Assembly: GCA_012295275.1 (NCBI GenBank)
Contig: CM022671.1
Span: 6,169,065 to 6,233,064 of the forward strand
Direction of reading: 5' to 3'
Length of the DNA stretch: 64,000 nucleotides
Origin: Chrysomallon squamiferum
Taxonomy: Eukaryota > Mollusca > Gastropoda > Neomphalida > Peltospiridae
Shown here: positions 50,197-62,953 of the stretch, one piece after another
How positions within the stretch are numbered: position 1 is the stretch's first letter
Layout of the letters: each line of letters starts with the position of its first letter
Program-made: the position numbers and the translations under genes
The notes under the pieces: model-generated
Database searches by the model: none
What the model was told of the DNA's origin: nothing
Seen by the model: only the letters and a program-made list of their open reading frames with translations

Positions 50197-50903
50197 TGGC
50201 CACTGTAAACGGGGCCACAAACAACGAAGCCTCACCCCTGGGCCAAACGTGGATTCAGTTTTGTGAGGGTGAGGCCACAGCTGCGGCCCAAGATTTTGTT
50301 CGAGACTTCCTCGTTTACCGTAACAGTTCGTCCCATAACAGAAACAGGGAACCGGTCGACCCATATGAATATTATCGGAAATTTGTGGAATGTTTTGAAA
50401 AACAATTTGACCTTGAAATACGTCGGACTTCATTTATTTTTGATGATAGTAACACTGAAGTCAAGTTGACAAGATCTGAACATTGTCCCGTGCGTCAAAA
50501 TGGCGAGTCTGAGCTATCAAACAATGATTATCATGAACGCGGAGCCGGTGTCGAACTTGGGGTCAGCCCCTCGAGAAAACCCAACAAAAGTATTCTACGA
50601 CGATTTTCATTCAAGAATATTAAGAAAGGAAAATTATTTAAACAAACATCAGACGAACTCGACCATTCGCACGGCGATAACAACACGAACAGAAAACAAA
50701 AACAAAAACACGAGAAGGATACTAAAAAGCAAGCTGGTAAATTAAGCAAATCTGATGGGCGCGTTTCTGAGATTGAAAAAGAAGGTATTGTGCATGTTTT
50801 ATCAGGAGAGGACTCCAAAGGCAAGTCTAGATGGGAACGAACGAGGCTGGTTTTGTTAAAAACGACGGGTGATTATCTGCTCGAATTCTATTCACCGCCA
50901 AAG
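50196..50903 (+). CDS. SH2B: SH2B-family adapter protein, exon 1
   Basis: Encodes residues 1-236 of an SH2B/LNK adapter, which links receptor tyrosine kinases and JAKs to downstream signalling. Residues about 17-80 form the N-terminal dimerisation (Phe-zipper) region with WIQFCEGEATAAAQDFVRDF and FVECFEKQFDLEIRR, closely resembling vertebrate SH2B1. Residues 131-149 carry the conserved basic segment ILRRFSFKNIKKGK. From about 197 the PH domain begins: EGIVHVLSG, then RWERTRLVLLK and YLLEFYSPPK. The Gly-rich loop found between the first strands in human SH2B1 is short here. The exon ends in phase 0 at CCAAAG|GTAAGC; the open frame continuing to 51029 is intronic read-through. The gene runs divergently from the uncharacterised gene 4 kb upstream. 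Confidence 0.93.
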
Positions 50904-51366
50904 GTAAGCCACACGCAGATTTTGGTCGTTTATGTTTACAGTGACATTCCAGTGTTATTTAACCATTGTCTGTGTTTTCTCTCTCGGCTTGCGACAGGTC
51001 GCCCGCATTACCACCACACAAAGCACTAGTGAGTTGACAATGCCTGTCAGAGTGAGTGAGTGAGTGAATGAGCACTGCTCACTGCAGTGTATCATCATCA
51101 TCTTCTTAATCATAACAGTTAACATTGTCACCATCATTATTATTATTTCTATAAACAAAATTTCTCATATAAATAAAACATTTAATGAAAATTAACTGAC
51201 AATCAGTTATCATTGTTTATTTGTGATACAGCTGAGTATTAACTTTACACATTTTGCAAATTTTATTCATTTATTTTGTCAAGTTTAAATATAGTTACTG
51301 GCAATATTGCTCCGAGTACTTAGATTTTGAGTTTACTCACCTCTTTTTTCTTCCCCTCCCCACTAT

Positions 51367-51405
<39 letters not shown>

Positions 51406-53796
51406 CAAAAAATTTACATGATTTTTACCTATCTGGCAAGGTTAATATAAAATAATCCTTACTGTCAATAGCCATTACATGATAGTACCAAGTCCAATTT
51501 TCTTATGTATTAGACTGTTAGATTATAAATAATTTATAGACTAAAAATGTTTCTTCCTTCCTTCCTTCCTTTTTCCTTTGTCTCTGTAGACACAGCAGTG
51601 TCTGTTATCCTACAGAAACAGTGGGTTATGAAAGCAGTGTAAATGTATAATTATTTATTTGTGTATTTATTCTGTCAGATGTATGTACGTACATATATGT
51701 ACATAATTTATTATTTATATGAGGCTTGTTTTGTTTGGGGTTTTTTGAAACAAGAATGAAAAGGCAAGAAAAAAATCACCCAAAAAACAAAAACCTGTAC
51801 ACACCAATTTTTTTCAAATCTCAAATCAGCTTGTAATGGGGAATGAATAATTCTTAAATGTTTTTTAAGTAAGAGCTATCTGCAATAGAGTTAATAATAA
51901 TAACAACAACATTTTCTTATTAGTTTCATAATTAATTTCTCGATGCATATATATGTTAAATAAATAAAAATATTTTTATTAAAAGAATCCATGTAAATAA
52001 TACTTTTTTTGTGATTTTTTTTTTTGTGATCCAACTAATAATTTCCCCAAATTAGTGTGTATAAAATATAATATAATTTTTATTTTTAAATTAATACATT
52101 TACCTAAATAGATTATAGCTTGAGTAAATTTAATCTCTAATACAACAAGAACAGCAACAACAACAATAATACATTTTTAAATAATAAAAAAATATCCTTT
52201 CAGACTGGTCAAAACAACTGAAAGAAAATAAACATTTCAGTTTGATATTGCAGCTGTTGTTTTTGTTTTTCAGTTTAATTCAGATCTGAATGTAATAACA
52301 CCACATATATATATTCTAAAATAGGTTAGTCAGTTCCTTAACCCTTCTGCATATTTTATCTGTCAAACAACAGGATGCTTTTAGACTATCTGATAGTTAG
52401 GAAAATGAAAAAGAAAAACGTTTTATTTATATTTAACATATTGACACATCAATAATCATAAAAATAAAATAATATCTTTTGCATTCAGTATTTATTTTTA
52501 TTATTTAAATTCTTGTTATTTATCTAAAACTCAATAATTATGTATTCATTTATTTTGTTATTAATAATTTGTACTGGTGTTATTATTATTATGATTATTA
52601 TTATTTCATGAATTTTTGTTAAAAGTGATGCATCCATTATTATTATTATTATTATGATTATTATTTCATTAACTTTTGTTTCAAAATAAAGCATCCATAA
52701 CCATTTTTTGTCACTAAAAGAAAAATGTGAAGGTTTTTGTATTGATAAATCAATAAAACATTAACATCTATTATTATATCATATTTCCTTAGAACTAAAC
52801 AGTTTATAAACTGCAGTTTATACAAATGAAAAAACCCCAGATTATTTGTAAACTAAAAATTTAAGTAAATATCAACTGACCTTTAATCCTTATTGTGCAT
52901 CATGCTAATACTGTTATCAAAGTATCTGTTAACATTTTCAAAATCTGACAGAGATAAATAAATGGCTGGTTGAAGGATGTGTGTATGTATGTACATGTTT
53001 ATTAATTATTTTCATTATTTTGATAAATAGCTAAATGGCATGTGTGTGTGTGTGTTAATCATTTTTGTAACAAGGTTACTATGGTTAGATATTTATGTAG
53101 TTACATTACATTATGCTCCTGTTATAACGTTTTAATTTTTTTTTTTTTTTTTTTTTTTTTTTGATAAAACAATCCGATTTTAATGATTTCCATTTTTTTA
53201 GGTAGTTATGAAATTACTTAATTTTTAAACATTGTTGTAAACATATTTAATGTAGTAATTTATTTTTAGTTATTTATGTACTTAAAACTATAAATTATCT
53301 TTAATTTTTAATATTTAAATATTACTAAATAAAAGTATTTTGTAAAACAGATTACTTATTTTTTCTTTTATTAAATATTCCGCCAAATTGGCTTTAAAAG
53401 GAATCTCTCCATTATAAACTTTCTCTCTCTATGTGTTTGTGTTTGTGTAGCCTAAGCCTTCCTTTCCCTATCTCTCTCTCCACACACACACACACACACA
53501 CAAATATACACATTCATTTTACATTCATATAAATATAAAAAAAACATAAATTTAAGTAGGTAAATTTGTGTAGTACATTTGTTAGCTCAGAATTATTGTC
53601 CATTTTTGTATATTGAGAAGATATCTGAGATTTGATCCTGGTATGTTGAAAATAATGTCATTATCTGTGCTGGTTGAACATTGTGAAGATTAGCTCTGAA
53701 AATCTCACTGGACATTTTCTTTGTCTCTCTTAATAAAAACGATGACAAAATTGAATAATCAATATCTTGAAAAAAAATTAAGTCTTTTTTTTCTTT

Positions 53797-53838
<42 letters not shown>

Positions 53839-53963
53839 CTTTGCCCATCCTTATTTTAGATTAATATGTCACAAGATTAAAGTACTTTTTTTTTTTTTTT
53901 TCTCATATTTTATGTACCGTTACTTAAGTACAGATCCAAGGAATATACCATGATAAAAGATAT

Positions 53964-53994
<31 letters not shown>

Positions 53995-56900
53995 GTGAAT
54001 CTGCACATTTATTTTGTATACATGTGTATAAAAAACATATGTCCACATGGACCACACATTCAAACATACAGATGTAACATTTTGTTATCTGTTATTTTCC
54101 ATCAGATGTTGAGATTTTTCAGCTGTAGATAAAATTACTTGTGTTGATCATTGAAAAGTGTGCTGTAGTAGATGTTTGTTTTCATTCATAAATAACATGA
54201 GAATTTTAGAATGTCATATTGTCGTTTATTCTATAAAATTTTGGAATGATGGGGAATCCATGAAGGCCATTGTTGGATTAGTTTCCTTATATAGAAAAAT
54301 CTATTAGTTGTTTCTGAGAAAACTGGAAGTCAGTTGAACAACATCAAAAAGTAATAAGTTTTTTTTTTTATCCTCTTGTTGATCAGTGTACTTTTATTTT
54401 CTTTCATTTTTTTTTCCCCTTCAAATCCCATAGATTAATGAAAATTAAAGAATTTTTTTCCATCAAGAGAGATAATAATTTACATAAAAAGAGACGTCAT
54501 AATTTAGGAATTTTTTAAAATGTATTCTTTGGTTTTAATAAAACATGTACACAAATGTACACACACACACAGACAGACTAAAAACCAATAGTACAGTGTC
54601 TTGGACCAGAGGAAAACAACAGATTAGGAAAAGATCGTGCCAGCCAAATTAAGCCAGATCAGTTATGGAACTGGCTTAGTATTGATCACACAAACATCTA
54701 GACACAAAACTTTACTTGTTCTAGCCACAGCAAAGCGTGGAATTCCTGAAACAGACCTCATACAGAATCATCTTTACAATGAGCATTTAAATGAGTAATC
54801 ACGAAGTCATTGTACAAAACATTTTCACCTGATGTAGGTTTGTTTTGGGAATTATATGCACTGCAATAAAGTAGAATGTTGTTAATCTGGATTAAGTTTT
54901 CAGTGCTGCATATGGCATGTTGTTATACTGCATGCTGGGTAAGATCTCACATAGACAGTACTTCAGTGGACAAAAAAAAAAATACTAATTAATCAGAATT
55001 GTGTACAAAACCAGCTTTGAAATATCTCTAAAAACACTTCAGTAGACTGGTTTTTAACTGAAATCAGGTTCAGTTGATTCCATTTGTGAAAATCGAGAAA
55101 TATTTCTTGCAGCATTTCAGTAGAATGGTTTTTAACTGAAATTTTGTTCAGTAAATTAGTACACAGTGAATCTGAAAGTTGAACTTTTACTAGTATCAGT
55201 AAAAAAATTAAGCTGTGAGAATTTTAATTTTTTTTCCAATGTCACTGATAATGAATGAATACAGTGATAATGCAACACAGTAATTTTTTAAATCAGTATT
55301 ATCATTCATTTAAAAAATTTAAAAAAAATATATATATATATATTGGTAGGTCAATGATAACATTCTAAATTTAAACCATATTTGAAATACTATCATTGAT
55401 AAAACAGAGGCAAGCCAGGTCAGTCAGGGATATGACAGGTACAGGTCTTGTTCAGATGGTAGGTTTTTTTCTGTTGACAGTGTCAGAGTATGTAAAGGTT
55501 TGGTTCATAGGTGTGTAATCTGCGTTGACTGTGGTGATCTTTCAACACTGGTGTAAATACAGCTGTACTCGGTGAACCGTGTCAGTCTGCTAGGTTCAGT
55601 GTCAGCCTTGGAGATGGGTTTAAAAAAGTGTGATTCATCAAAATAGTCATTTCACACATAACTGTGTTCAACATAGCTGAAAACAGGATCAGTTTAATTG
55701 TTGTTTAATACTCAGCATATACATATGTACTTGTATATATTGATTGTAAACGTTTAAAAAATATATATAAATTGGCCCTGTGTAATGCCTCACTGCAGAC
55801 ATTCCTGCATACCTACATTTACCTGTACACCCATTTAGTGCTTAAGTGCATAGATTCTAATACATACCATTTATATGAACACTGACACTGAAAAAGAACT
55901 GTAAATAAATATTTAGCAAAAGAATATATTTAAATATATATATATATAAATAATATATATATATATATATTCAGTAAATGGTGTTTTGTAACTTCTCAGA
56001 GGTTAGAAATGTTGCCAGACAATCTCTGTCACTTACCAAGTATGTGCATATTGCTTGTTTACTTTGTTGACTCTTGTATGAAAAGGTAGCTAGGTATGTT
56101 TATAATGTTTGAACCTATAGTACGTATGTACATACATAAGAGTGTAAGGGATCATTAAATGTTTGCATTCAAAGAGAATCATTTCATTGTAAAGCTACCC
56201 ATTTCATGATTTGTGTATCTTGTGCTGGTGTTGATACAAAAATCCTTTGGAGCTGACTTAATCCATGTCATGTTAACCTAAGTTATTTGTCACTACTTTT
56301 CTACAAAGCTTTCAAAGAAAACAACAAGCACTTGCCACCCACGTTTGTCTGTGCTTTAGCCATAACAGTATAGCCAGTGGAGAAATACAAACTATTCCTT
56401 GTTTTTTTACTGGCAAACTTCACTGTGTTATGTCAACTGATAAATAAAAATATACATTTAAAACAGCTTCAGTCATTCTGCATTCCACAAGTAAATACAT
56501 ATATATTTTAAGAACATACATAATGAATGTTTACAATAATATATAAATATTTAAAAATAATTATATATTCAAAGTGTTTGCAAGTTAATATTTAAAAAAT
56601 AAAAAATATTTAAACTGTTACATTTGAGATCTGTAGTTTAGCTGTTTGTAGTGTTTATGTATATTGTTTCAATTTTTATTTTTGAAAAAGAAATAAAAAT
56701 TATTAACACAAACACTAAGAAAAAAAGGAATTGGCTCATTTCAAACCTATTTGAAATATTTATTTATTTATTTTACTTTACTTTACTTTTATTTGATTAT
56801 TTACCATTATCCACCCATTTGGAAATTTTATATATATATATATACAAAATAAAATGTAATTTTTAAATACAAAATAAGCAAAATGCAAAACACCACAATA

Positions 56901-59900
56901 AAATTTGCTGCTAAAAGCTGTTAAAAATAAAAAAAATTCTGACTTTTTCAAATTATTTATTTATGTATTTCACTTTTTATTTATTTATTTATTTATTTTT
57001 AATTATTTATTTATTTATTTATTTTGTAAGCATTCATTGTTAGATTTCTTAAACCCTTTAGTTGTAGCAATGTTTGTAAATTAAAATCAGTTTAAGGTTA
57101 ATTTCTTTCCATTCATTTCCATTTTTCTGGTATATGTTTCTGTTAGGATGGAATTAAATATTTTACATAAAATTTTCTGATATGTTTATGTTTTTGTTAG
57201 TATGGAATTATATATTTTACATAAAACTTGATATATATGTTTTTGTTAGTATGGGATTACATATTTTACATAAAACATTTTTTGCCAGTAAGAGTTATGA
57301 AAATATTTCTTCTTGAAATCATAACAGCATTTTTGCTACTTGCTAATAGATAAAAAGATGTCATCACTAGCAAAGATATGAACCTTACATTTTTTTTTGG
57401 TTTCTGTGTGTTTTCAAAGTATGTTAAGTGTATATTTTATATTTTGATTTTGAATATAATTTTTACTTTAATTTCGTCTCAGTTCAAAGTCCAAATGCAC
57501 AGTGTATGCTTTTTCATGTGCCAGTATCTGAGTATATATCTCCAGGAAATATGCTTGCAGATACTGATGGTCACAACATCTATAACTACAACAACAACAT
57601 CTGTTACCAGTATTTCTACAGCAACTGCTTCTATGATTTATAAATACAAAAGAGTACAACAACAAATTCAACTACTATTTTCATTATTAATAATTCTTAA
57701 CAACAAAAGTATTTGTAATAATAGTTGTAGTAGTAGTAGTTTGATGGCAAAGGTAGTTGTTGTAGTAGTGTAGTGTTAGTAGTTGTCGTTGGTATATCAG
57801 CATTGTTGTTGATGTTGTACTAGCTATAGCACTTGCAGAAGTAGTATACAGACCATTTTAAAGTTGTTTAACTTACAAAGAAAACTGTTTTACTTGATGC
57901 TAAATACAAATTAAATTCTAATGGAGGAATCTCACTCTGATATATTTGTGTTGATAATGACTTGGGTTATTTGACTGTAACAGTGACAGATAGCTGAATA
58001 AATATTTTCCACTTGGTAAATGGTGTGCAGACAAGTCTTGTTTTTGCAGACTGAACTGCCCCAGGCACACACAATTAACACAACAGTTGACTGGAGTTCA
58101 CTACCAGTAAATAATAGGTGGTAGTCTTCTGCTATTGAACACTACAGTTTTATACTTGTACCTGGTGAACCAGTGAAAAATCTCATTTACAGTAAAATTT
58201 AGTATTTCCTTATTAGACAGTGATGCAAGCCTACTTCCAATGTCAGTGTTTGATCTCTGTACATTATTTACTTACAAATTCAAAATAAAAAATAAATAAA
58301 AATTGTAGATTCTTTTGGAATAAAAAATGTACTTGCTCAAAATAAAGAAAATAATCAGTATGCATGTTTGGTCTTTTGTTGTTGTTGTTGTTGTTGTTTT
58401 CCTTTTACTAGAACAGCATACAGCATAATCTACAAACTGGACAAATGACCACTTAGGAATATATCTGCAGAATGCCTATTCAGTGCCCCCTTGATCAGTG
58501 TTGTTTTTACATATTGGCCACAAAGATACAGTTCTGACCAGTGTTAGTGTTGTGCACATGCTTACCACCCCTAGAGACCTGTACTTGACCTAGCTCAACT
58601 GACCAGTCTGAGTGACCCTTGGTTGACTTAGTGTTGTTGTTTACCAGACCAAGTGGTCATCTAATTGAAAGATTACTGCCCAGGCTACAATCACAACAAC
58701 ACTTTGTCGTCCATTGTCCACTGCGTTCTTCTTCTCCCTCTTTGTAACAGAAAAACATGTACATATTTCTCTCTTTGTGAATGCTGTTTTGTATTTACAT
58801 CAGTTATAAGCTCAGATATGTATTAATATATATATACATATATTTTCATAATTTTTAACAGATGTTTAATATATTTTCATTACTGTGAAAACTATATGTA
58901 TGTATGCACGCATGTACACAAACACACACTAATATTTAAATGTATTTTCATTATTGTGAAAACATACATATTAACACACACACACACATCCCTATATACA
59001 TACATACACAAACACATTTTCATTGTTTTTAACAATGATATGTATTAAAACACACACACAAACACACATGCAAACACATATTTTTACACAGTTTGGCAAG
59101 TTTGTTGTTATATTGCATCATTTTTAACATTAATATTTTCCTTATTGTGAGCACTGACATGCATAAACATATTTTGTAATTTTGAACACAAATTCAGATG
59201 TGTTTTAATCATTTTGTATGCACAGAATTATTTTTATGAACTTTTTTTACTGAGAATGTATGTTTATGTATTTTCATCATTTTGTTAACCTAAAACTGTC
59301 CAAATATTTTCATTGTGAACATAAGGATTTATCTTTCTTCAATGAAAAGTGTTTGTAATTATACACACATTTACATATAAAACAAATACAGATTCTTGAT
59401 ACAGAAATTTCTGCATTTAAGTCACAATTTAAAATTCAATATCCTCACATACATTTATTTCTCTTTTGTACACATTTTTTGTCTTATTTTTTCTTCTTTT
59501 TATTATTATTTTTCTTTTTATTAATTTCTATTTTTATATATTTCATTTTTCTTTATATTTATGTATTTATTTATTTTTATCTATTTATTTTCACATCAGT
59601 TTAACTGAAATGTGTTTAAAGAAAAATAAAGGCCCTCACAACAAATTTAAAAAATAACTAATTAATTAAGTATGTATTCTTTTCTTTAAAAAAAAAAAAA
59701 AAAATAATAAAATAGGAGAAATTTATTTCAAATAATTCAGATTAATATTAAATTTTAATTCCTTCCTTTCTAAAAGCTTTGTTCTGTATTACAAAACAAG
59801 TCTGGAGATACTGAAAAATGTTGAGTACTAGAATTTGGAAAACATCACTCACAGTTACACTGAATACAGTCGACTTCCTCTTAACCTAGATATTTTAAAA

Positions 59901-61506
59901 AGTGCCTGGGGGATTACAAACGAGGTTATTATCCTGTGTTTTCACAATACGTGATGACAAACAGGTATTTAAGTTTACCTGCACCTACCTGTATATTACC
60001 TGTCTGTCACCTGTCTATACCATGCTAATCTAGTTTAAAACACCTTGCATGTTTGTACATGTCGCTGTCAACCTTTTGTACAAGAAGCTCACCATTAGAG
60101 CTTCAATATTTTTATATTTTATTTCATTTCATTTTATTTTATTTTTTATTATTATTTTATTATTATTATTATTAATATTATTATTAATTTTTTTTTTTTT
60201 AATATCATTACAGAACTGTTAATTTGTTGAAAATATGATTCGTGTAAATGGCAGAATAATTTTTTTATTAATATATATGTATTTATCATTATTTTATTGA
60301 ACGTTGTTTTTTCCTGTGTATTTAAATTATTGCAGTTATTAATTAACATAAACAGTGAGTGATTAATGACTTCCCTTGCCATGTGTTGAATGTGTTGTTG
60401 TTGTTGTTGTGTTATACAACACCAGTTACTCAGTACCTCATTAGTTCAGTTCTGTGTGGACACATCATCACAACTGTTTATTTTAACCACAGGACTTTCA
60501 CAACAACAAACTTGCCAAACTGTGTCAAAGTATCTACACTGTCTCAATAACATACCATATTTTTTGACCTATTGTTTAATTTAAAATGTAACTAATTAAA
60601 CAGTGGTAACAAATTAAAATCAGTTTGCTTAGATAGGAAGTAAAAAACTGCAGTAATCAGTTGTGTTGAAGACATTGCCTGGGTTGAACATCAGTTACAG
60701 ATTTTTGTGTTAGCCTCAGAGAACACACAATATTTTATGTTCAACTTCAGATTAAAATATATGCAAGTTTGAACTGTAGATAAAATCAAGTGAATACAAG
60801 CAGAATTATGTAGTACAATATCAACATGGTTGAAATAAGTGTGTTTATAACTTTGTATCTGAATGATAGCTAATGTTTGTTAACTAGTCTCATACTGTAA
60901 CAAGTCCACTGATATAAATGTGTGTCTAGTTGTTTATATCTGAACACTAGTTAATGTTTATTAGGTAGTCTCCTACTGGAACAAGTCCACTAATTACTGT
61001 GGAATGGAAGGTGTCAGTAATATGATGTATTATTAAACTAGCAAGTCAAAGACATCATCTTCCTTATTGCACTCATCAATCTCTGACCCAATTAGAGTGA
61101 TATATCAAAGACTATGGTATGTGCTCTCCTGTATATGGGTAGGTTTTTTTATTTGTTAGATTCCTATTTTTTTTTTTGTTAGCAGACTTTTATAATGAAT
61201 GTGGAAAAGTGTGAAGTGAAATGAAGTGAGTTACATTATTGTATTTGTTTCTGAGAGTTAATAACACAGCTGAGATATTCTACACTAGAGATGTGTTTGT
61301 GTTGTGTTGCAACATCTGTACAGTTGGCTCATTAAATTCATTTATAGCAGATGCGAACAATATAGATCAATGTTTATACCCTTGAAATAATTGTGTTTTT
61401 TGATTTTCAGACATTTTCATTGCGTTAATTGAATTATTTATTGTTGTTGTTAGGTTGTTTTCTTAGTATTATTTTATTAATTTATAATTAATTTATTTAT
61501 TTTCAG
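50904..61506 (+). other. SH2B intron 1
   Basis: 10.6-kb AT-rich intron, GTAAGC to TTTTCAG, interrupting the PH domain. It contains poly-T runs (about 51369-51405, 53136-53161, 53800-53832), (CA)n at 53480-53502, (TG)n at 53968-53994, TTTA arrays near 56760 and 57000, GTT/TAG-rich sequence near 57590-57830 and CA-rich sequence near 58920-59080. I see no further exon or nested gene that I can support. Confidence 0.85.
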
Positions 61507-61608
61507 TCTTTGAAGCCAAAAAATGGACTGTTCTGTTTCCTAATTAAAGCAGTAAGGGAGACAACTGCATTGGAGATGCCTGACCATGAACATGCACTTG
61601 TCATGAAG
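61507..61608 (+). CDS. SH2B: SH2B-family adapter protein, exon 2
   Basis: 102 bases, 34 codons, phase 0 at both ends, with TTTTCAG acceptor and AAG|GTAAAC donor. It encodes SLKPKNGLFCFLIKAVRETT then ALEMPDHEHALVMK. The second part matches the PH-domain signature of human SH2B1 (TTALEMPDRENTFVVK) almost residue for residue, which identifies it as the continuation of exon 1. It has no ATG-initiated ORF of its own and would be missed by ORF finding. The remaining PH strands and the SH2 domain must lie past position 64000. Confidence 0.93.
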
Positions 61609-62315
61609 GTAAACATTTTTTTTTCTTCATGTTTTCCATTCCTTTATTATTTTTTTTAAATAATTAAAAAAAAAAAAAAAAAAAAATTCAGTTTCACTTA
61701 GTAAATTTTTAGGTTTTTATTTCCTATTCATTTCAAATCTTAAACAGAGACTTTTTAATTAAAAACAAATATGATTAATGATATTGCTTTAGGGATGTAT
61801 TAATTAATTAAATCTAATTAACCTATATTCATGTTTTATCATGTTTCAGCATATAAATCAATAAATCTGAAGGGTTTTTCTCTTTATTACTTTTTTTTTA
61901 CTATTAACAATTTTCATTTTGTTTACATGTTTAATTTCTAATTTAATTAACTCTGTTTTATTTTATTTTATTTTATTTTATTTTATTTTATTTTATAATT
62001 TATATTGTTTTGTTTAAATTTTTATTAACTGTATCATTATCTACTAGATATTCAAACACAAAATTTCTCACGAAAATGTCACAATAAAGAAACAAAAGCT
62101 CCTGTTACATTTGATTTCTGAAATCGTGTCATGCCATGTGACCTGTGTAAGAAAACTCAGACAGAATGTAGATCAGCTGACAGATAGAGATGATAAGCTG
62201 TTCTGAGTATTTATTATTTAAACATATACCACAACTGTCAACATCTTAAATTTAATTTAGTTTGTTTACAGTTATTTTTTTCAACAAAATTGTCAGGACT
62301 GCAGTTTTCTAAAAC

Positions 62316-62316
62316 A

Positions 62317-62355
<39 letters not shown>
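62316..62355. repeat. (CA)n microsatellite
   Basis: Uninterrupted (CA)n of about 38 bp in SH2B intron 2. Confidence 0.95.
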
Positions 62356-62357
<2 letters not shown>

Positions 62358-62913
62358 AAATTGTTTGTTTTGACATCACTATATCTGAAAGCTATTATGG
62401 TTCATATTAAATATATTAGCATTAATTTAGAGCAGCTGGAATGTCTTATTGGAGTATTCATTAAAATAATTGACCAGTGTCTTGTACTGATTATCAAAGT
62501 TTATGGTATGTGTTATCCTGAATTGTGACATCATTCTTTCTCAAATCATCATTATCACACAAAACAAAATTTATAGATTAAAAAAATCTATACCTATTAA
62601 AATGTTTTGTCGTATTTTTATAATAAAGAAAAAGAAAGAAAGAAGTATAATCAAAATATGTATCAAACTTTCAAAATACATTTATTAAAATGTTTTGAGG
62701 TATTTTTTAAATATCCATTGTTTTCATTTTTAAGATATTTTGTTTTAAATAGTTAAGCTTTGAGTTAGATCTTTCTTTTTCTTACAAAACTGCTAAGTAA
62801 ACTTGGTATAACTATGAAACATTCAATAATTTTTGACTTTTCTATAAAAATAGTGATAAATGCCAAACACTACTACAACTTCCTTTTGCACGTGTGTATA
62901 TATATATATATAT

Positions 62914-62952
<39 letters not shown>
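62914..62952. repeat. (TA)n(GT)n microsatellite
   Basis: (TA)n at about 62897-62912 then (GT)n, followed by imperfect TATG/TG repeats to about 63130. Confidence 0.9.

Positions 62953-62953
<1 letters not shown>

Noticed and set aside
50904-51029. Extension of SH2B exon 1 to residue 277
   Set aside because: It lies beyond a strong donor (AAG|GTAAGC), the residues stop matching SH2B, and exon 2 continues the PH domain in phase.
57378-57773. 131-residue ORF in SH2B intron 1
   Set aside because: Low-complexity Thr/Ser/Val-rich translation of AAC/TAG-type repeats, with no splice support.
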